63,732 nucleotides of DNA, taken from positions 1 to 63,732 of the forward strand of contig JAPLRP010000063.1 in assembly GCA_026399095.1 (NCBI GenBank). The letters are read 5' to 3'. Shown here piece by piece: positions 1 to 8,482 of the stretch. A model generated the notes under the pieces. The model ran no database searches, had not been told where the DNA came from, and was given only the letters and a program-made list of their open reading frames with translations. Within the stretch, counting starts at the first letter, position 1. The number at the start of each line of letters is the position of its first letter. Source of the DNA: Methylococcales bacterium (GTDB lineage: Bacteria; Pseudomonadota; Gammaproteobacteria; Methylococcales; Methylomonadaceae). A program made the translations under genes and the position numbers.

Positions 1-8
1 CCTTACGG

Positions 9-212
9 CTAAATTTGGGTAATTGTGCCTTCCTCGCCCTTCTTGCAATTCCGGTTTTGATGATTTTCAATACTGCTTAGATTATTGCGGACACCGTTAA
101 TTTTTTGGTGAAACTTGAGTTCGATGTCTTGATAGTAGTCATAGGCGACAAAAATAATGCCCGCCGAGAAGATAACATAAATAAGTAGATAGGCTGGCAG
201 TTTGGTTAACAT
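9..212 (-). CDS. Out-of-frame continuation of the upstream membrane protein (67 aa)
   Basis: This 67-residue frame has one membrane segment near its N-terminus (about residues 5-24), a charged helical stretch and a basic C-terminus. It matches no family I recognise. It lies 5 bases after the stop of the 224-residue membrane protein and has no clear ribosome site. The frames are joined by a GTCA repeat. If the repeat gained one 4-base unit, the upstream frame would read through Gln-Leu-Asp-Thr directly into this Met with no stop, giving one protein of about 295 residues. I infer that it is the C-terminal part of a phase-variable or recently broken gene rather than an independent protein. Confidence 0.4.
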   Translation of the reverse strand: MLTKLPAYLLIYVIFSAGIIFVAYDYYQDIELKFHQKINGVRNNLSSIENHQNRNCKKGEEGTITQI

Positions 213-217
213 AGTAT

Positions 218-892
218 CTAACTGACTGACTGACTGACGTAAAAAGCTTGGTAATTAATGAGTAACAGCGCTAAACCTATTAATAGCAATAAAAAAACGG
301 TATTAAATGCCGGTAATATAATTACGTTAGTTGAAATTAGCGGTAAACCAAAACTATAAGCTAACAAAAATCCAGCGCTAAATAATAAGATGACTGCGGC
401 CAATCCAAAGCCAATTCCTATGCGCCAAGGAATAACAGGTTTTTGGCTGTTTAAAATAAGAACGTTGATAAAAGCAAGTAAAAAACAAAAAGCAGTTATT
501 AGCGAGATGTAACCGACTGGTGCTTTGCCCAATAAGCCGGTAATAAAAAAGCCCAAGTGTTCTAACGGGAGATAATCACCGTTAATACGAAAAAAACAGA
601 GTAATAAAGCAATCAGTATACCCAGCCAGCTTATCAGTTTGGCAGAGATATGAATGCTTTGGCTTGATAAATTTAATAAGTAGAGTCCCAGTGCGGAACT
701 AAATAACAATGAGAGTAATGCCGTGACTGGAGCCATTGTTTGACGCCCGGATTGCCACGAGGTAAGGATTGGGCTATCCGTTTCCCAACCCAGTAAAGTC
801 AACAAGCCTATGGAGGCTATTAAGCCGGTAATTATCCAAAGTGCCTTCGTGATTGTTTTTTCTTGCGGTATGTATGAGGTTGATGCGTACAT
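218..892 (-). CDS. Multi-pass integral membrane protein, possible sensor input domain
   Basis: The 224-residue protein is almost entirely hydrophobic, with about seven membrane segments (roughly residues 17-35, 54-75, 84-101, 110-122, 128-147, 156-178, 192-213). A Gly-Trp-Glu region followed by a membrane span starting with Met-Ala-Pro-Val-Thr-Ala resembles the membrane input modules in front of PAS, GGDEF or histidine-kinase parts in environmental Proteobacteria. No catalytic domain is present. The C-terminus is encoded by the tetranucleotide repeat and stops at TAG just after it. A following 67-residue frame is in register only if the repeat length changes. Family assignment is a guess; the membrane topology is clear. 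Confidence 0.5.
   Translation of the reverse strand: MYASTSYIPQEKTITKALWIITGLIASIGLLTLLGWETDSPILTSWQSGRQTMAPVTALLSLLFSSALGLYLLNLSSQSIHISAKLISWLGILIALLLCFFRINGDYLPLEHLGFFITGLLGKAPVGYISLITAFCFLLAFINVLILNSQKPVIPWRIGIGFGLAAVILLFSAGFLLAYSFGLPLISTNVIILPAFNTVFLLLLIGLALLLINYQAFYVSQSVS
221..238. repeat. Tetranucleotide repeat (ACTG)4.5 at the end of a coding frame
   Basis: Eighteen bases consist of 4.5 perfect ACTG units (GTCA/TCAG on the coding minus strand). They encode the last six residues (Val-Ser-Gln-Ser-Val-Ser) of the 224-residue membrane protein. Gain of one unit, or loss of two, would shift the frame into the adjacent 67-residue frame. Four-base repeats inside genes are classic sites of slipped-strand phase variation, but 4.5 copies is short for high-rate switching. 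Confidence 0.75.
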
Positions 893-1745
893 AATTTTTC
901 TTATACAAATATTTTTTATATGCCTGGAATTGATGTTGGCGGTAGATTGAGAAAGTTAGTTGACATGATAAGTAATAGATTAGCTATCAGTTAAATTGTC
1001 GCTATAGTTAGTCATTCTGTTGGTTTGTAATGACCAGAGCCCTGTTTGTATCATTTAGCGTTAATGCAAACAATTGCTGTATTTTGTAAAAAAGGTTTTT
1101 TATACTATCGCTTAAAGGGGGCGTTTATAAAAACCATGGGTATACATGCAAGCATAGTTGATAACGCTAAAAAATCAGGATGAACTGAAAAAAATAATTA
1201 CTAAATACCATTTTGAACATGCCTTTAGCCCTGTTTAAATAACTGGTGTCCCTTTATTTTCTTTATTTCGGTCGGGATTACAATCTCAGCCAGTATAGTA
1301 AAGCTTGTACGTCTGTCCAGATAGCTCGTAAGTCCGTTCAGAGAGCTGGTACGCCCGTTCAAGCGAAAATAACTGGGTCGGAGTAACAATAAAAAAGCGG
1401 GCAAGTCCTGTTTACTATTAGCCGGGCAATCAGGATAGATTTATGAGTGGATTGGAATGGATGTGATTATTGTACGCTGTATTGGTTGGCGGTTTATGAG
1501 ATGGTGAGGGAATAGAATAATAACTGTATTGATAAATAGAGTTATTTTTTTTGTTGTACTTCCAGTATTAAACTGATAAGTTTTAATCAGTCCCTGCATA
1601 AAATTAACGGACTATCTCTGGCGCATGCCTGCCAATTTATATAAAAGGCTATAGGGCTAAATTACTGTTAAACAGGCATTGTTTAACAGGACATTAGCGA
1701 GTGACACTCAATTTAGAAAAATTATTATTAATTAAGAGGTTAATT
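893..1745. other. Long intergenic region, 853 bp
   Basis: No convincing coding frame or structural RNA was found. The region holds a three-unit 21-bp repeat (1302-1364) and AT-rich sequence. It must contain the promoters of the divergent membrane-protein gene and the small secreted protein, but no clear -35/-10 pair stands out. Confidence 0.6.
1302..1364. repeat. Three imperfect 21-bp tandem repeats
   Basis: Three adjacent 21-base units start at 1302, 1323 and 1344. Each begins AGCT, followed by GTA near position 6 and a GTCCGTTCAG-like segment. Neighbouring units match at about 15-16 of 21 positions. The flanks do not continue the pattern. The 21-bp period is the same as in the larger array at 28964-29278, but here the whole unit is conserved rather than only a core. 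Confidence 0.7.
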
Positions 1746-1991
1746 ATGTTAAACATCAACTTAAAAAAAATCACATTACCCCTGTTTTTTTGCGCAATAT
1801 CAGCGCTTTTAACGCCAGTACTGGCTCAAGCCGCGACAGAAACCGGGTCAATAGCTGCTACTAAGGCTGCGGATCAAAAAGCTGCGTTAGCGAAAAAGGC
1901 TGCTGATAGACAAAAAGCGGCTGAAGAAAAAAAGGCGGCTGAAGCACAAAAACCGGCTGAAGCACCAAAAGAAAATGCTCCTGTTAAGTAA
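1746..1991 (+). CDS. Small secreted Ala/Lys-rich protein
   Basis: The 81-residue protein has an N-terminal signal peptide (Lys-rich start, hydrophobic core, likely cleavage after Ala-Gln-Ala near residue 29). The mature part is a low-complexity Ala/Lys/Glu-rich helix ending Pro-Val-Lys, containing AEEKKAAEAQKPAEAP. The ATG at 1746 was preferred over the upstream GTG at 1701 because AGAGG lies 8 bases before it and the signal peptide then starts correctly. A hairpin terminator follows, so it is probably monocistronic. Similar short Ala/Lys-rich exported proteins are common and mostly uncharacterised; I assign no function. Confidence 0.7.
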   Translation: MLNINLKKITLPLFFCAISALLTPVLAQAATETGSIAATKAADQKAALAKKAADRQKAAEEKKAAEAQKPAEAPKENAPVK

Positions 1992-2070
1992 TTAACATGT
2001 AAAAGATAAGTAACAAAAGTTTCAAGTCTATAATCAACCAAACTTAATTTGGAATGTTTTATAGTCACAT

Positions 2071-2095
2071 AAGTCCGCTTCCTTGCGGACTTTTT
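2071..2095 (+). terminator. Rho-independent terminator of the small secreted protein gene
   Basis: A perfect 8-bp stem (AAGTCCGC / GCGGACTT) with a 6-base loop is followed by T residues. It lies 80 bases after the stop of the Ala/Lys-rich protein and just before the convergent end of ettA. Confidence 0.85.
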
Positions 2096-2102
2096 GCTAA
2101 GA

Positions 2103-3767
2103 TTAAGACAGTTTTTTGTATTTAAGTCTTTTGGGGTTATCCGCATCACTGCCTAAGCGGCGATGGCGATCGGCCTCATAATCTTCATAGTTGCCTTCAA
2201 ACCAAACCACTTGGCTGTCACCCTCAAAGGCGAGCATGTGTGTGGCAATTCTATCCAGAAACCAGCGATCATGCGAGATAACTACGGCGCAACCGGGGAA
2301 GGCAAGTAAAGCCTCTTCTAAGGCACGTAAGGTTTCAACATCTAAATCGTTAGTCGGTTCATCGAGTAACAAGACATTACCGCCGGTTTTAAGTAGTTTG
2401 GCTAAATGGACACGATTACGTTCACCACCTGATAAATCGCCAATACGTTTGCCTTGATCTGCACCTTTAAAATTAAAGCGTCCGACGTAGGCGCGTGACG
2501 GCGTTTCATATTTGCCGACGGTAATCATATCCAAGCCATCCGATATTTCTTCAAAGACGGTTTTCTTGGGATCCAGATCATCACGTAACTGATCGACATA
2601 AGCCAGTTGAACGGTTTGTCCTAAGGTTAAGGTACCTGAATCCGGTTGTTCAACACCTGCCATCATTCTAAACAAGGTTGTTTTGCCGGCACCGTTAGGG
2701 CCGATAATACCCACAATGCCACCGGGGGGTAATTTAAAGCTCAAGCCGTTGACCAATAATTTATCGCCAAAGGCTTTGTTAATGTTGTCGGCTTCAATAA
2801 CGACGTCGCCCAGACGGGGGCCGGGTGGTATATATATTTCTTGGGTTTCGTTACGTTTTTGTACATCTGATGACGACAGTTCGTCAAAGCGTGCCAATCG
2901 TGCTTTGCTTTTTGCATGCCGACCTTTTGGATTAGAGCGTACCCATTCCAATTCATCTTTCATGGCTTTTTGGCGTGAAGACTCTTGTTTTTCTTCTTGC
3001 AACAAACGGTTACTCTTTTGCTCTAACCAGCTAGAATAATTTCCTTCCCATGGAATGCCGGAGCCTCTGTCCAGTTCTAAAATCCAGCCTGCGACGTTAT
3101 CCAAGAAATAACGATCATGGGTGACGGCAACCACAGTGCCGGGATAATCGTGTAGGAAGCGTTCCAGCCATGCGACTGATTCTGCGTCTAAATGGTTGGT
3201 TGGTTCATCCAATAACAACATGTCGGGATTGGATAATAATAACCGGCATAAGGCAACACGGCGTTTTTCACCACCGGATAGTTTAGTGACATCGGCATCC
3301 CAATCGGGAAGGCGTAGGGCATCGGCTGCAACTTCCAATCTGCGCTCAAGATTATGACCATCACAAGCATTGATGATGTCTTCAAGTCGCGCTTGATCAA
3401 CAGCAAGTTTATCAAAGTCGGCATCAGGGTCTGCATAAGCCGCATAGACAGCGTCGAGTTGTGCCAAGGAGCTCTTAATTTCTGCGACAGCCTCTTCAAC
3501 ATTGCCACGCACTGTTTTAGTCGGGTCCAGTTGCGGTTCTTGTGGTAAGTAACCGATATGAATACCTTTTTGTGGAATAGCTTCGCCTTCGATTTCTTTA
3601 TCGATGCCGGCCATGATACGTAAAAGCGTTGATTTACCGGATCCGTTTAAACCTAATACGCCGATTTTTGCACCAGGAAAAAAAGACAGTGATATGTCTT
3701 TAAGTATGTATTTTTTGGGTGGAACAATTTTGCCGACCCGATTCATTGAATAAATGTATTGCGCCAT
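2103..3767 (-). CDS. ettA: Energy-dependent translational throttle protein EttA (ABC-F ATPase)
   Basis: EttA is a cytoplasmic ABC-F ATPase that binds the ribosomal E site and gates the first steps of elongation according to ATP/ADP level. The 554-residue protein has two ATP-binding cassettes and no membrane segment. Walker [10 protein letters not shown] is at 39-47, signature LSGGE at 163-167 and DEPTNHLD at 187-194. The second cassette has [14 protein letters not shown] and DEPTNDLD. A basic linker between the cassettes and the N-terminal [13 protein letters not shown] are typical of EttA, and the length matches the E. coli protein (555). It appears monocistronic, divergent from the transglycosylase gene. 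Confidence 0.96.
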   Translation of the reverse strand: MAQYIYSMNRVGKIVPPKKYILKDISLSFFPGAKIGVLGLNGSGKSTLLRIMAGIDKEIEGEAIPQKGIHIGYLPQEPQLDPTKTVRGNVEEAVAEIKSSLAQLDAVYAAYADPDADFDKLAVDQARLEDIINACDGHNLERRLEVAADALRLPDWDADVTKLSGGEKRRVALCRLLLSNPDMLLLDEPTNHLDAESVAWLERFLHDYPGTVVAVTHDRYFLDNVAGWILELDRGSGIPWEGNYSSWLEQKSNRLLQEEKQESSRQKAMKDELEWVRSNPKGRHAKSKARLARFDELSSSDVQKRNETQEIYIPPGPRLGDVVIEADNINKAFGDKLLVNGLSFKLPPGGIVGIIGPNGAGKTTLFRMMAGVEQPDSGTLTLGQTVQLAYVDQLRDDLDPKKTVFEEISDGLDMITVGKYETPSRAYVGRFNFKGADQGKRIGDLSGGERNRVHLAKLLKTGGNVLLLDEPTNDLDVETLRALEEALLAFPGCAVVISHDRWFLDRIATHMLAFEGDSQVVWFEGNYEDYEADRHRRLGSDADNPKRLKYKKLS

Positions 3768-4132
3768 AATATTTATTTAAGTAGTTGGTGTTTGATAAAG
3801 GTTGACGTGATGGTGGTTATTATTCCACGTTATTGCGTATTTATTAAGTGTTGATGAGCTGTAATAGCAATTCAGTGATTGGAGATACTTTTGTATTGCA
3901 TGGATAGGCTTGTTACAGGATGGTTTTATATATTTTGGAATTATTAATAATCGGTATATAAAATATATCTGCATGCAGATGTAATGGATTGTGCTTCATG
4001 GATATAATGATTTAGCATCAATATGTTATATTGAGTTTAATAATGCATTTATTGGATATAACTAAACTGTATTTCAATTCCTTTTTACCTAATTATTTAG
4101 CAATCAATATTAGCTTCACCCATTTTTTGATT
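3768..4132. other. Divergent intergenic region with a perfect 14-bp palindrome
   Basis: This AT-rich region lies between the divergent ettA and lipoprotein genes. It contains the perfect palindrome ATCTGCATGCAGAT at 3967-3980, which could be an operator. No gene or RNA was recognised; the 65-residue minus frame here has no recognisable features and is ignored. Confidence 0.4.
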
Positions 4133-4705
4133 ATGATTAGTCGTTTAATTCTGTTTTTTGTTTTCTTTTTGGTAGCTTGCACGGCAGTTACACCTAAAAA
4201 TGGTGACAATATTTGCGCTACTTTTCAAGAAAATGAAGATTGGTATGACGATGCTAAAGAGTCTTACCAAAGATGGGGCGTACCGGTTTATGTACAGATG
4301 GCTATTATGCACCAAGAGTCCCATTTTGTAGCAGACGCAAGGCCGCCCCGAGTTTGGTTGCTGGGTTTTATCCCATGGTTTAGGCCGACAAGTGCTTATG
4401 GCTATGCTCAAGCCCTTGATGGTACTTGGGATGATTATCTTGATGATGCCGGAGGATGGTTTTCTGATCGTGATGATTTTTCTGATGCGGCTGATTTTAT
4501 TGGTTGGTACAGTAATACCAGTCATGCAAAATTGGGTATCTCAAAGTGGGATACCAAAAATCTGTATTTGGCTTACCATGAAGGACATGATGGTTTTCAG
4601 CGTAAAAGTTATTTAAGAAAGGCTTCGTTAAAACAGCTTGCGGATAAAGTGGCGAATAGAGCCAAGGTATTTCAGCGTCAATTAGCTACCTGTAAAATGA
4701 ATTAA
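4133..4705 (+). CDS. Lipoprotein lytic transglycosylase (SLT-like fold)
   Basis: The 190-residue protein starts at the ATG at 4133, which gives a lipoprotein signal peptide (MISRLILFFVFFLVAC) with Cys16 as the lipidated residue. The longer frame starting at 4031 would bury this signal, so it was rejected. The mature part carries AIMHQESHF, which supplies the catalytic Glu of SLT-type murein transglycosylases, followed by an Ala-Tyr-Gly-Tyr-Ala-Gln segment and a late Tyr-His-Glu-Gly motif. These enzymes cleave peptidoglycan glycan chains with formation of anhydromuramic acid. The likely place of action is the periplasmic face of the outer or inner membrane. The FKBP gene follows closely. Confidence 0.8.
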   Translation: MISRLILFFVFFLVACTAVTPKNGDNICATFQENEDWYDDAKESYQRWGVPVYVQMAIMHQESHFVADARPPRVWLLGFIPWFRPTSAYGYAQALDGTWDDYLDDAGGWFSDRDDFSDAADFIGWYSNTSHAKLGISKWDTKNLYLAYHEGHDGFQRKSYLRKASLKQLADKVANRAKVFQRQLATCKMN

Positions 4706-4763
4706 AAAAACTAACTTGTTTTTTGCTAAACTATGCGTTTTACGTTACTTAAAGGGCAAAACC

Positions 4764-5246
4764 GTGAGAAAAATTCAAACTCAAGTTATTTCAATTATCA
4801 CCGTTATTCTTATAGGATTTACTATGTTTTCAATGGCTAATGCCACATCCCCTGAAGAAAATAAAGCTGCAGGTATCGCTTTTCTGGCAGAGAATGCTAA
4901 AAAACCCAACGTTGTAACCACAGCCAGTGGCTTGCAATACGAAGTTTTAACACCTGGTACAGGTAAAAACTTTCCTATAGCAACTGATAACGTGACAGTG
5001 CATTACAAAGGCACAACAATTGATGGCGCTGAATTTGACAGTTCTTATAGTCGTGGTGAGCCAACTTCATTTCCTTTAAACCGAGTTATTCCTGGTTGGA
5101 CTGAAGGCGTTCAGTTAATGACAGAAGGTGCTAAATACCGCTTCTTTATCCCTTCAGAGCTTGCTTATGGCCAGCAAGGTGCTGGCGGATCAATCGCTCC
5201 AAATTCAACATTGATATTTGATGTTGAACTGATCAAAATTCAATAA
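4764..5246 (+). CDS. Periplasmic FKBP-type peptidyl-prolyl cis-trans isomerase
   Basis: The protein of about 160 residues has a signal peptide (cleavage likely after Met-Ala-Asn-Ala) and a single C-terminal FKBP domain. Family hallmarks are VTVHYKGT, GAEFDSSY, VIPGWTEGVQLM and the terminal STLIFDVELI. It catalyses proline isomerisation during folding of exported proteins. The N-terminal dimerisation helix region of Mip/FkpA is very short here. I chose GTG 4764 (preceded by AAGGG) over an upstream TTG at 4716 because the signal peptide then begins with Arg-Lys. A strong terminator follows. Confidence 0.88.
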   Translation: MRKIQTQVISIITVILIGFTMFSMANATSPEENKAAGIAFLAENAKKPNVVTTASGLQYEVLTPGTGKNFPIATDNVTVHYKGTTIDGAEFDSSYSRGEPTSFPLNRVIPGWTEGVQLMTEGAKYRFFIPSELAYGQQGAGGSIAPNSTLIFDVELIKIQ

Positions 5247-5257
5247 TAACATATTTT

Positions 5258-5306
5258 AAAAAGGCGTAAGGTGCTGGCTGCTTGCCTTGCACCTTACGCC
5301 TTTTTT
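5258..5306 (+). terminator. Strong rho-independent terminator after the FKBP gene
   Basis: The arms AAAAAGGCGTAAGGTGC and GCACCTTACGCCTTTTT form a 17-bp stem around a 14-base loop, ending in a T run. It sits just after the FKBP stop and excludes the upstream TTG as start of rlmKL. Confidence 0.92.
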
Positions 5307-5335
5307 ATTTGCCTCACGCTATTCATCTTTATCTT

Positions 5336-7654
5336 ATGCCTATTTATCAGCTGTTCGCCACCACGCCTAAGGCGATGGAAACCATTCTTACCGATGAGCT
5401 TCAAACACTTGGCATTACTAACATCAAAGCCACAATGGCGGGAGTTGCATTTCAGGGTGACTTGGAAACTGCTTATCGGGCATGTTTATGGTCAAGAACA
5501 GCTAATCGAATTTTACTGGTGTTAAGTTCTTTTGAAGTAAAAACCCAAGAAGATTTATATAACGGTATACAACAAATTAATTGGTATGAGCATATTAATC
5601 CTGAAGACACTTTTGCTGTTTCGTTCAGCGCAAAAAACTCAGAAGCGATTAACAACACGCATTTTGGTGCTTTAAAAGTTAAAGATGCCATTGTCGACCA
5701 GATGCGGGATAAATTTCAAAAAAGACCCAGTATTGATACTGGGCAACCGAATATTCGTATTAATGTATATTTACAAGGCGAACAAGCTCAACTGAGTTTG
5801 GATTTGTCGGGTGAAAGTTTACATCGCAGAGGTTATCGTGATGTTAATATTAGAGCGCCCATGAAAGAAAACCTGGCAGCTGCGATGTTGTTGCGCTGTG
5901 GATGGACGGAAATTGCCAAACAAAAGGGGACATTAATTGACCCAATGTGCGGTTCGGGTACCTTATTGCTCGAAGCAGCTATGATTGCCGCTGATTATGC
6001 GCCGGGCTTGCTAAGGGAATATTTTGGTTTTATTGGCTGGAAAAAACATGATGCTGCGTGTTGGAAGAAATTACGAATGGAAGCCTTACAACGCAGAAAA
6101 GTGGGATTGGAAAAGCTACCGATAATTGTTGGTTTTGATCAAAATCGTCACACTGTCAATACCGCTTTAGCGCATGTCGCCAATGCCGGTTTACAAAACA
6201 AAATCCACGTAGAGCGTCGTGATATTGAAGATGCCCAACCGGCAGATAGTTGGACGCCGGGGTTGTTAATCTGCAATCCCCCTTACGGTGAACGCTTGGG
6301 TGATGAACAGGAAACTGCGGAGTTGTACAAGAAATTTGGTGAATCTTTAAAAGCCCATTTTATTGGTTGGAAAGCAGCCATGATTATCAGTAATCCGGAA
6401 TTAGGTTTTCGTTTGGGTGTCCGCTCACAAAAGCCTATTACTCTCTATAACGGTGCGCTGGAGTGTAAGTTATTACGACTAAACGTTGAAGAAAGTAATT
6501 TTTTTATTCCTAAAGCCAGAAATCAGGAAGAACGGATTACTAAAGTGCTTGCGATTAATACCGCAAAGCAACCTGAAGATGAGACTGAAAAGATTTTACG
6601 TCTAGAAAATGCACTTAAGCACGACATTCAAGATCTTGCTGTAAAAGAAGTTAGGCAAATAGAAGCTGTTGTTATCCATAACGAAGATAGCAAGGTTGGC
6701 GCAATAGAATTTGCTAATCGACTTAAAAAGAATTTTAAAAAACTATCTAAATGGGCAAAACAAAACGCTATTACTTGTTATCGCGTTTACGATGCTGATT
6801 TACCTGAATATGCTGCTGCTGTTGATATTTATCAAGGCGAACAAACTTGGATTAATGTTCAAGAATACGAGCCACCCAAAACCATTGATCAACATAAAGC
6901 TGATCAAAGATTAGCGGGCTTACTGGCTGAAATACCTCAGGTATTGGGCGTTAATAGTGATCAGGTATTCTTGAAAATACGCAAAAAACAAAGAAGCACT
7001 GATCAATACGAAAAACATGATGATCAGGGGCGCTTTCATATTATTGAAGAAGGCGGTTGCAAGTTATTAGTTAATTTTGAGGACTATTTAGATACGGGTT
7101 TGTTTTTGGATCATAGGCCGATACGATTGCTGATTCAACAGCAGGCTAAAAATAAACGCTTTTTAAATCTGTTTGCCTATACCGGCAGTGCAACGGTTCA
7201 TGCTGTTGTAGGCGCTGCAAAATCTACCACCACTGTTGATATGTCCAATACGTATATTGAGTGGGCTAAAAAGAACATGGCGTTGAATAAAAATACCGGT
7301 GAACATGAGTTTATACAGGCGGATTGCTTGGAATGGTTAGCCAACGAAGCGAAAGAGCTTGATGGTAGACAATATGATTTAATCTTTCTTGATCCGCCAA
7401 CTTTTTCCAACTCAAAGCGGATGGATGATGTATTTGACATCCAAAATGATCATGTTCAGTTGATTAAAAATGCCATTGCATTGTTGGCAACTGAGGGCGT
7501 TTTATATTTCTCAACAAATTTTAGGCGCTTTAAAATTGATCTCCCAGGGTTATCAGAATTATCAGTGGTCGATATTAGCGCTAAAACTATTCCGGAAGAT
7601 TTTTCCCGTAATCCGAGAATCCATTATTGCTGGAAAATTACCCATGCCGCGTAG
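5336..7654 (+). CDS. rlmL: Bifunctional 23S rRNA methyltransferase RlmKL (G2445-N2 / G2069-N7)
   Basis: This cytoplasmic enzyme methylates two guanines of 23S rRNA with S-adenosylmethionine. The 772-residue protein starts with a THUMP-type RNA-binding region (first ~160 residues). Next comes the RlmL methyltransferase with DPMCGSGTLLLEAA and the N6/N2-type catalytic motif NPPYGERLG. The C-terminal half is the RlmK methyltransferase with FAYTGSATVHA and DPPTFSNSK. ATG 5336 was chosen because the protein then begins MPIYQLFATTPKAME as in the family, and because the earlier TTG lies inside the terminator hairpin. It overlaps acyP by 11 bases. Confidence 0.96.
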   Translation: MPIYQLFATTPKAMETILTDELQTLGITNIKATMAGVAFQGDLETAYRACLWSRTANRILLVLSSFEVKTQEDLYNGIQQINWYEHINPEDTFAVSFSAKNSEAINNTHFGALKVKDAIVDQMRDKFQKRPSIDTGQPNIRINVYLQGEQAQLSLDLSGESLHRRGYRDVNIRAPMKENLAAAMLLRCGWTEIAKQKGTLIDPMCGSGTLLLEAAMIAADYAPGLLREYFGFIGWKKHDAACWKKLRMEALQRRKVGLEKLPIIVGFDQNRHTVNTALAHVANAGLQNKIHVERRDIEDAQPADSWTPGLLICNPPYGERLGDEQETAELYKKFGESLKAHFIGWKAAMIISNPELGFRLGVRSQKPITLYNGALECKLLRLNVEESNFFIPKARNQEERITKVLAINTAKQPEDETEKILRLENALKHDIQDLAVKEVRQIEAVVIHNEDSKVGAIEFANRLKKNFKKLSKWAKQNAITCYRVYDADLPEYAAAVDIYQGEQTWINVQEYEPPKTIDQHKADQRLAGLLAEIPQVLGVNSDQVFLKIRKKQRSTDQYEKHDDQGRFHIIEEGGCKLLVNFEDYLDTGLFLDHRPIRLLIQQQAKNKRFLNLFAYTGSATVHAVVGAAKSTTTVDMSNTYIEWAKKNMALNKNTGEHEFIQADCLEWLANEAKELDGRQYDLIFLDPPTFSNSKRMDDVFDIQNDHVQLIKNAIALLATEGVLYFSTNFRRFKIDLPGLSELSVVDISAKTIPEDFSRNPRIHYCWKITHAA

Positions 7655-7916
7655 AATTAAATTGGTGGTCTCCGGTCGGGTGCAGGGTGTTTATTTTAGA
7701 ATGTTTACCCAAAAAAAAGCCAAACAATTGGCAATAAAAGGCTGTGTTAGAAATCTAGGCGATGGTCGAGTCGAAATAATTGCAGAAGCTGATTCTGATA
7801 GTATTGAGAAATTAATCCAATGGAGTCACAAAGGTCCTATTACTGCTCGCGTTGATCAGGTAGATCTTTTTGAGCTGGAAATTGATGAAGCTTTTACTTC
7901 GTTTGAAATAAGATGA
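7644..7916 (+). CDS. acyP: Acylphosphatase
   Basis: This 90-residue cytoplasmic enzyme hydrolyses acyl phosphates. The signature GRVQGVYFRMFTQKKA carries the phosphate-binding loop and catalytic Arg. The later part has GCVRNLGDGRVEIIAEA, where the conserved Asn sits in RNLGDG. The start at 7644 overlaps the end of rlmKL and gives the usual family N-terminus; the longer frame starting at 7470 is only read-through of the rlmKL region. Confidence 0.93.
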   Translation: MPRRIKLVVSGRVQGVYFRMFTQKKAKQLAIKGCVRNLGDGRVEIIAEADSDSIEKLIQWSHKGPITARVDQVDLFELEIDEAFTSFEIR

Positions 7917-7927
7917 TAGAGTAATGA

Positions 7928-8482
7928 TTAGAAATCTTGTTGGTTAACAATCTTTACTTTAAAAGTTGCTTGATCCACAAAAGCGCAAAAGCATTTATCA
8001 ATAACATCCAGTTCAGCGAGTTGTTTTAGGGTAAGGCTGTTATCAAAGATGGCTGCTTTAACTAAAATAAGCTCTGATGCTGAGAGTATCTGCGCCAACC
8101 AGGCCGACAGACTGTCAGAGGTTATATCCCAAGAGGCAGGTATAGCCGCATTATCCAGTTCAACGATATCCGGAGACCAGATAACAATTGGATGTTTTAA
8201 TAATTGTTCTGGGATTTCGCTGACTGAATGGGCAATACTAAAATGACTTTTAAGACCTTGTATTAACAAGGCCATTTGTTGCATAGCCAAAATTGCCATT
8301 CTGTGTGCAGTGATGTCATCAAACTGCCAGCGTTGTTGAGTCAATCTGACTTGATCGGCAAATGCACCGCCTCCGGGAACAATAACAACGCTTTTAGGCG
8401 CATATTTTTTTTCAATTTTATCAATGCACTTAATTAGTGTGTCAGCTTGGGACAAACTGCCGCCCAGTTTGACGATAATCAC
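7928..8482 (-). CDS. Amino-acid kinase family protein, MfnE-like (C1 cofactor synthesis)
   Basis: The 184-residue protein has the amino-acid kinase hallmarks VKLGGSLS at the N-terminus and VPGGGAFADQVR, the phosphate- and substrate-binding loops. It is short, as in the family containing archaeal MfnE, which phosphorylates aminomethyl-furanmethanol during methanofuran synthesis. Aerobic methylotrophs with the tetrahydromethanopterin pathway make a methanofuran analogue and carry such kinases. Its start overlaps the pabB stop by 4 bases, so the two are translationally coupled. PabB makes the p-aminobenzoate part of tetrahydromethanopterin. The mtdB pair downstream supports the link. The exact substrate is inferred; a uridylate- or aspartate-kinase-like role is less likely. 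Confidence 0.7.
   Translation of the reverse strand: MIIVKLGGSLSQADTLIKCIDKIEKKYAPKSVVIVPGGGAFADQVRLTQQRWQFDDITAHRMAILAMQQMALLIQGLKSHFSIAHSVSEIPEQLLKHPIVIWSPDIVELDNAAIPASWDITSDSLSAWLAQILSASELILVKAAIFDNSLTLKQLAELDVIDKCFCAFVDQATFKVKIVNQQDF

Noticed and set aside
1622-1640. Sigma-54 promoter before the small secreted protein
   Set aside because: TGGC and TGCC elements are present but the GG-to-GC spacing is one base short and the -12 element is poor.
1874-2149. Minus-strand 91-residue frame over the secreted protein gene
   Set aside because: It is antisense to the Ala/Lys repeats and rich in Ala/Phe/Ser as expected from the complement; no ribosome site.
3777-3974. Minus-strand 65-residue frame upstream of ettA
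   Set aside because: Low-complexity AT-rich composition with no recognisable domain or ribosome site.
5282-5335. Upstream extension of rlmKL
   Set aside because: The TTG start lies within the terminator hairpin of the preceding gene and the extra residues do not match the family.
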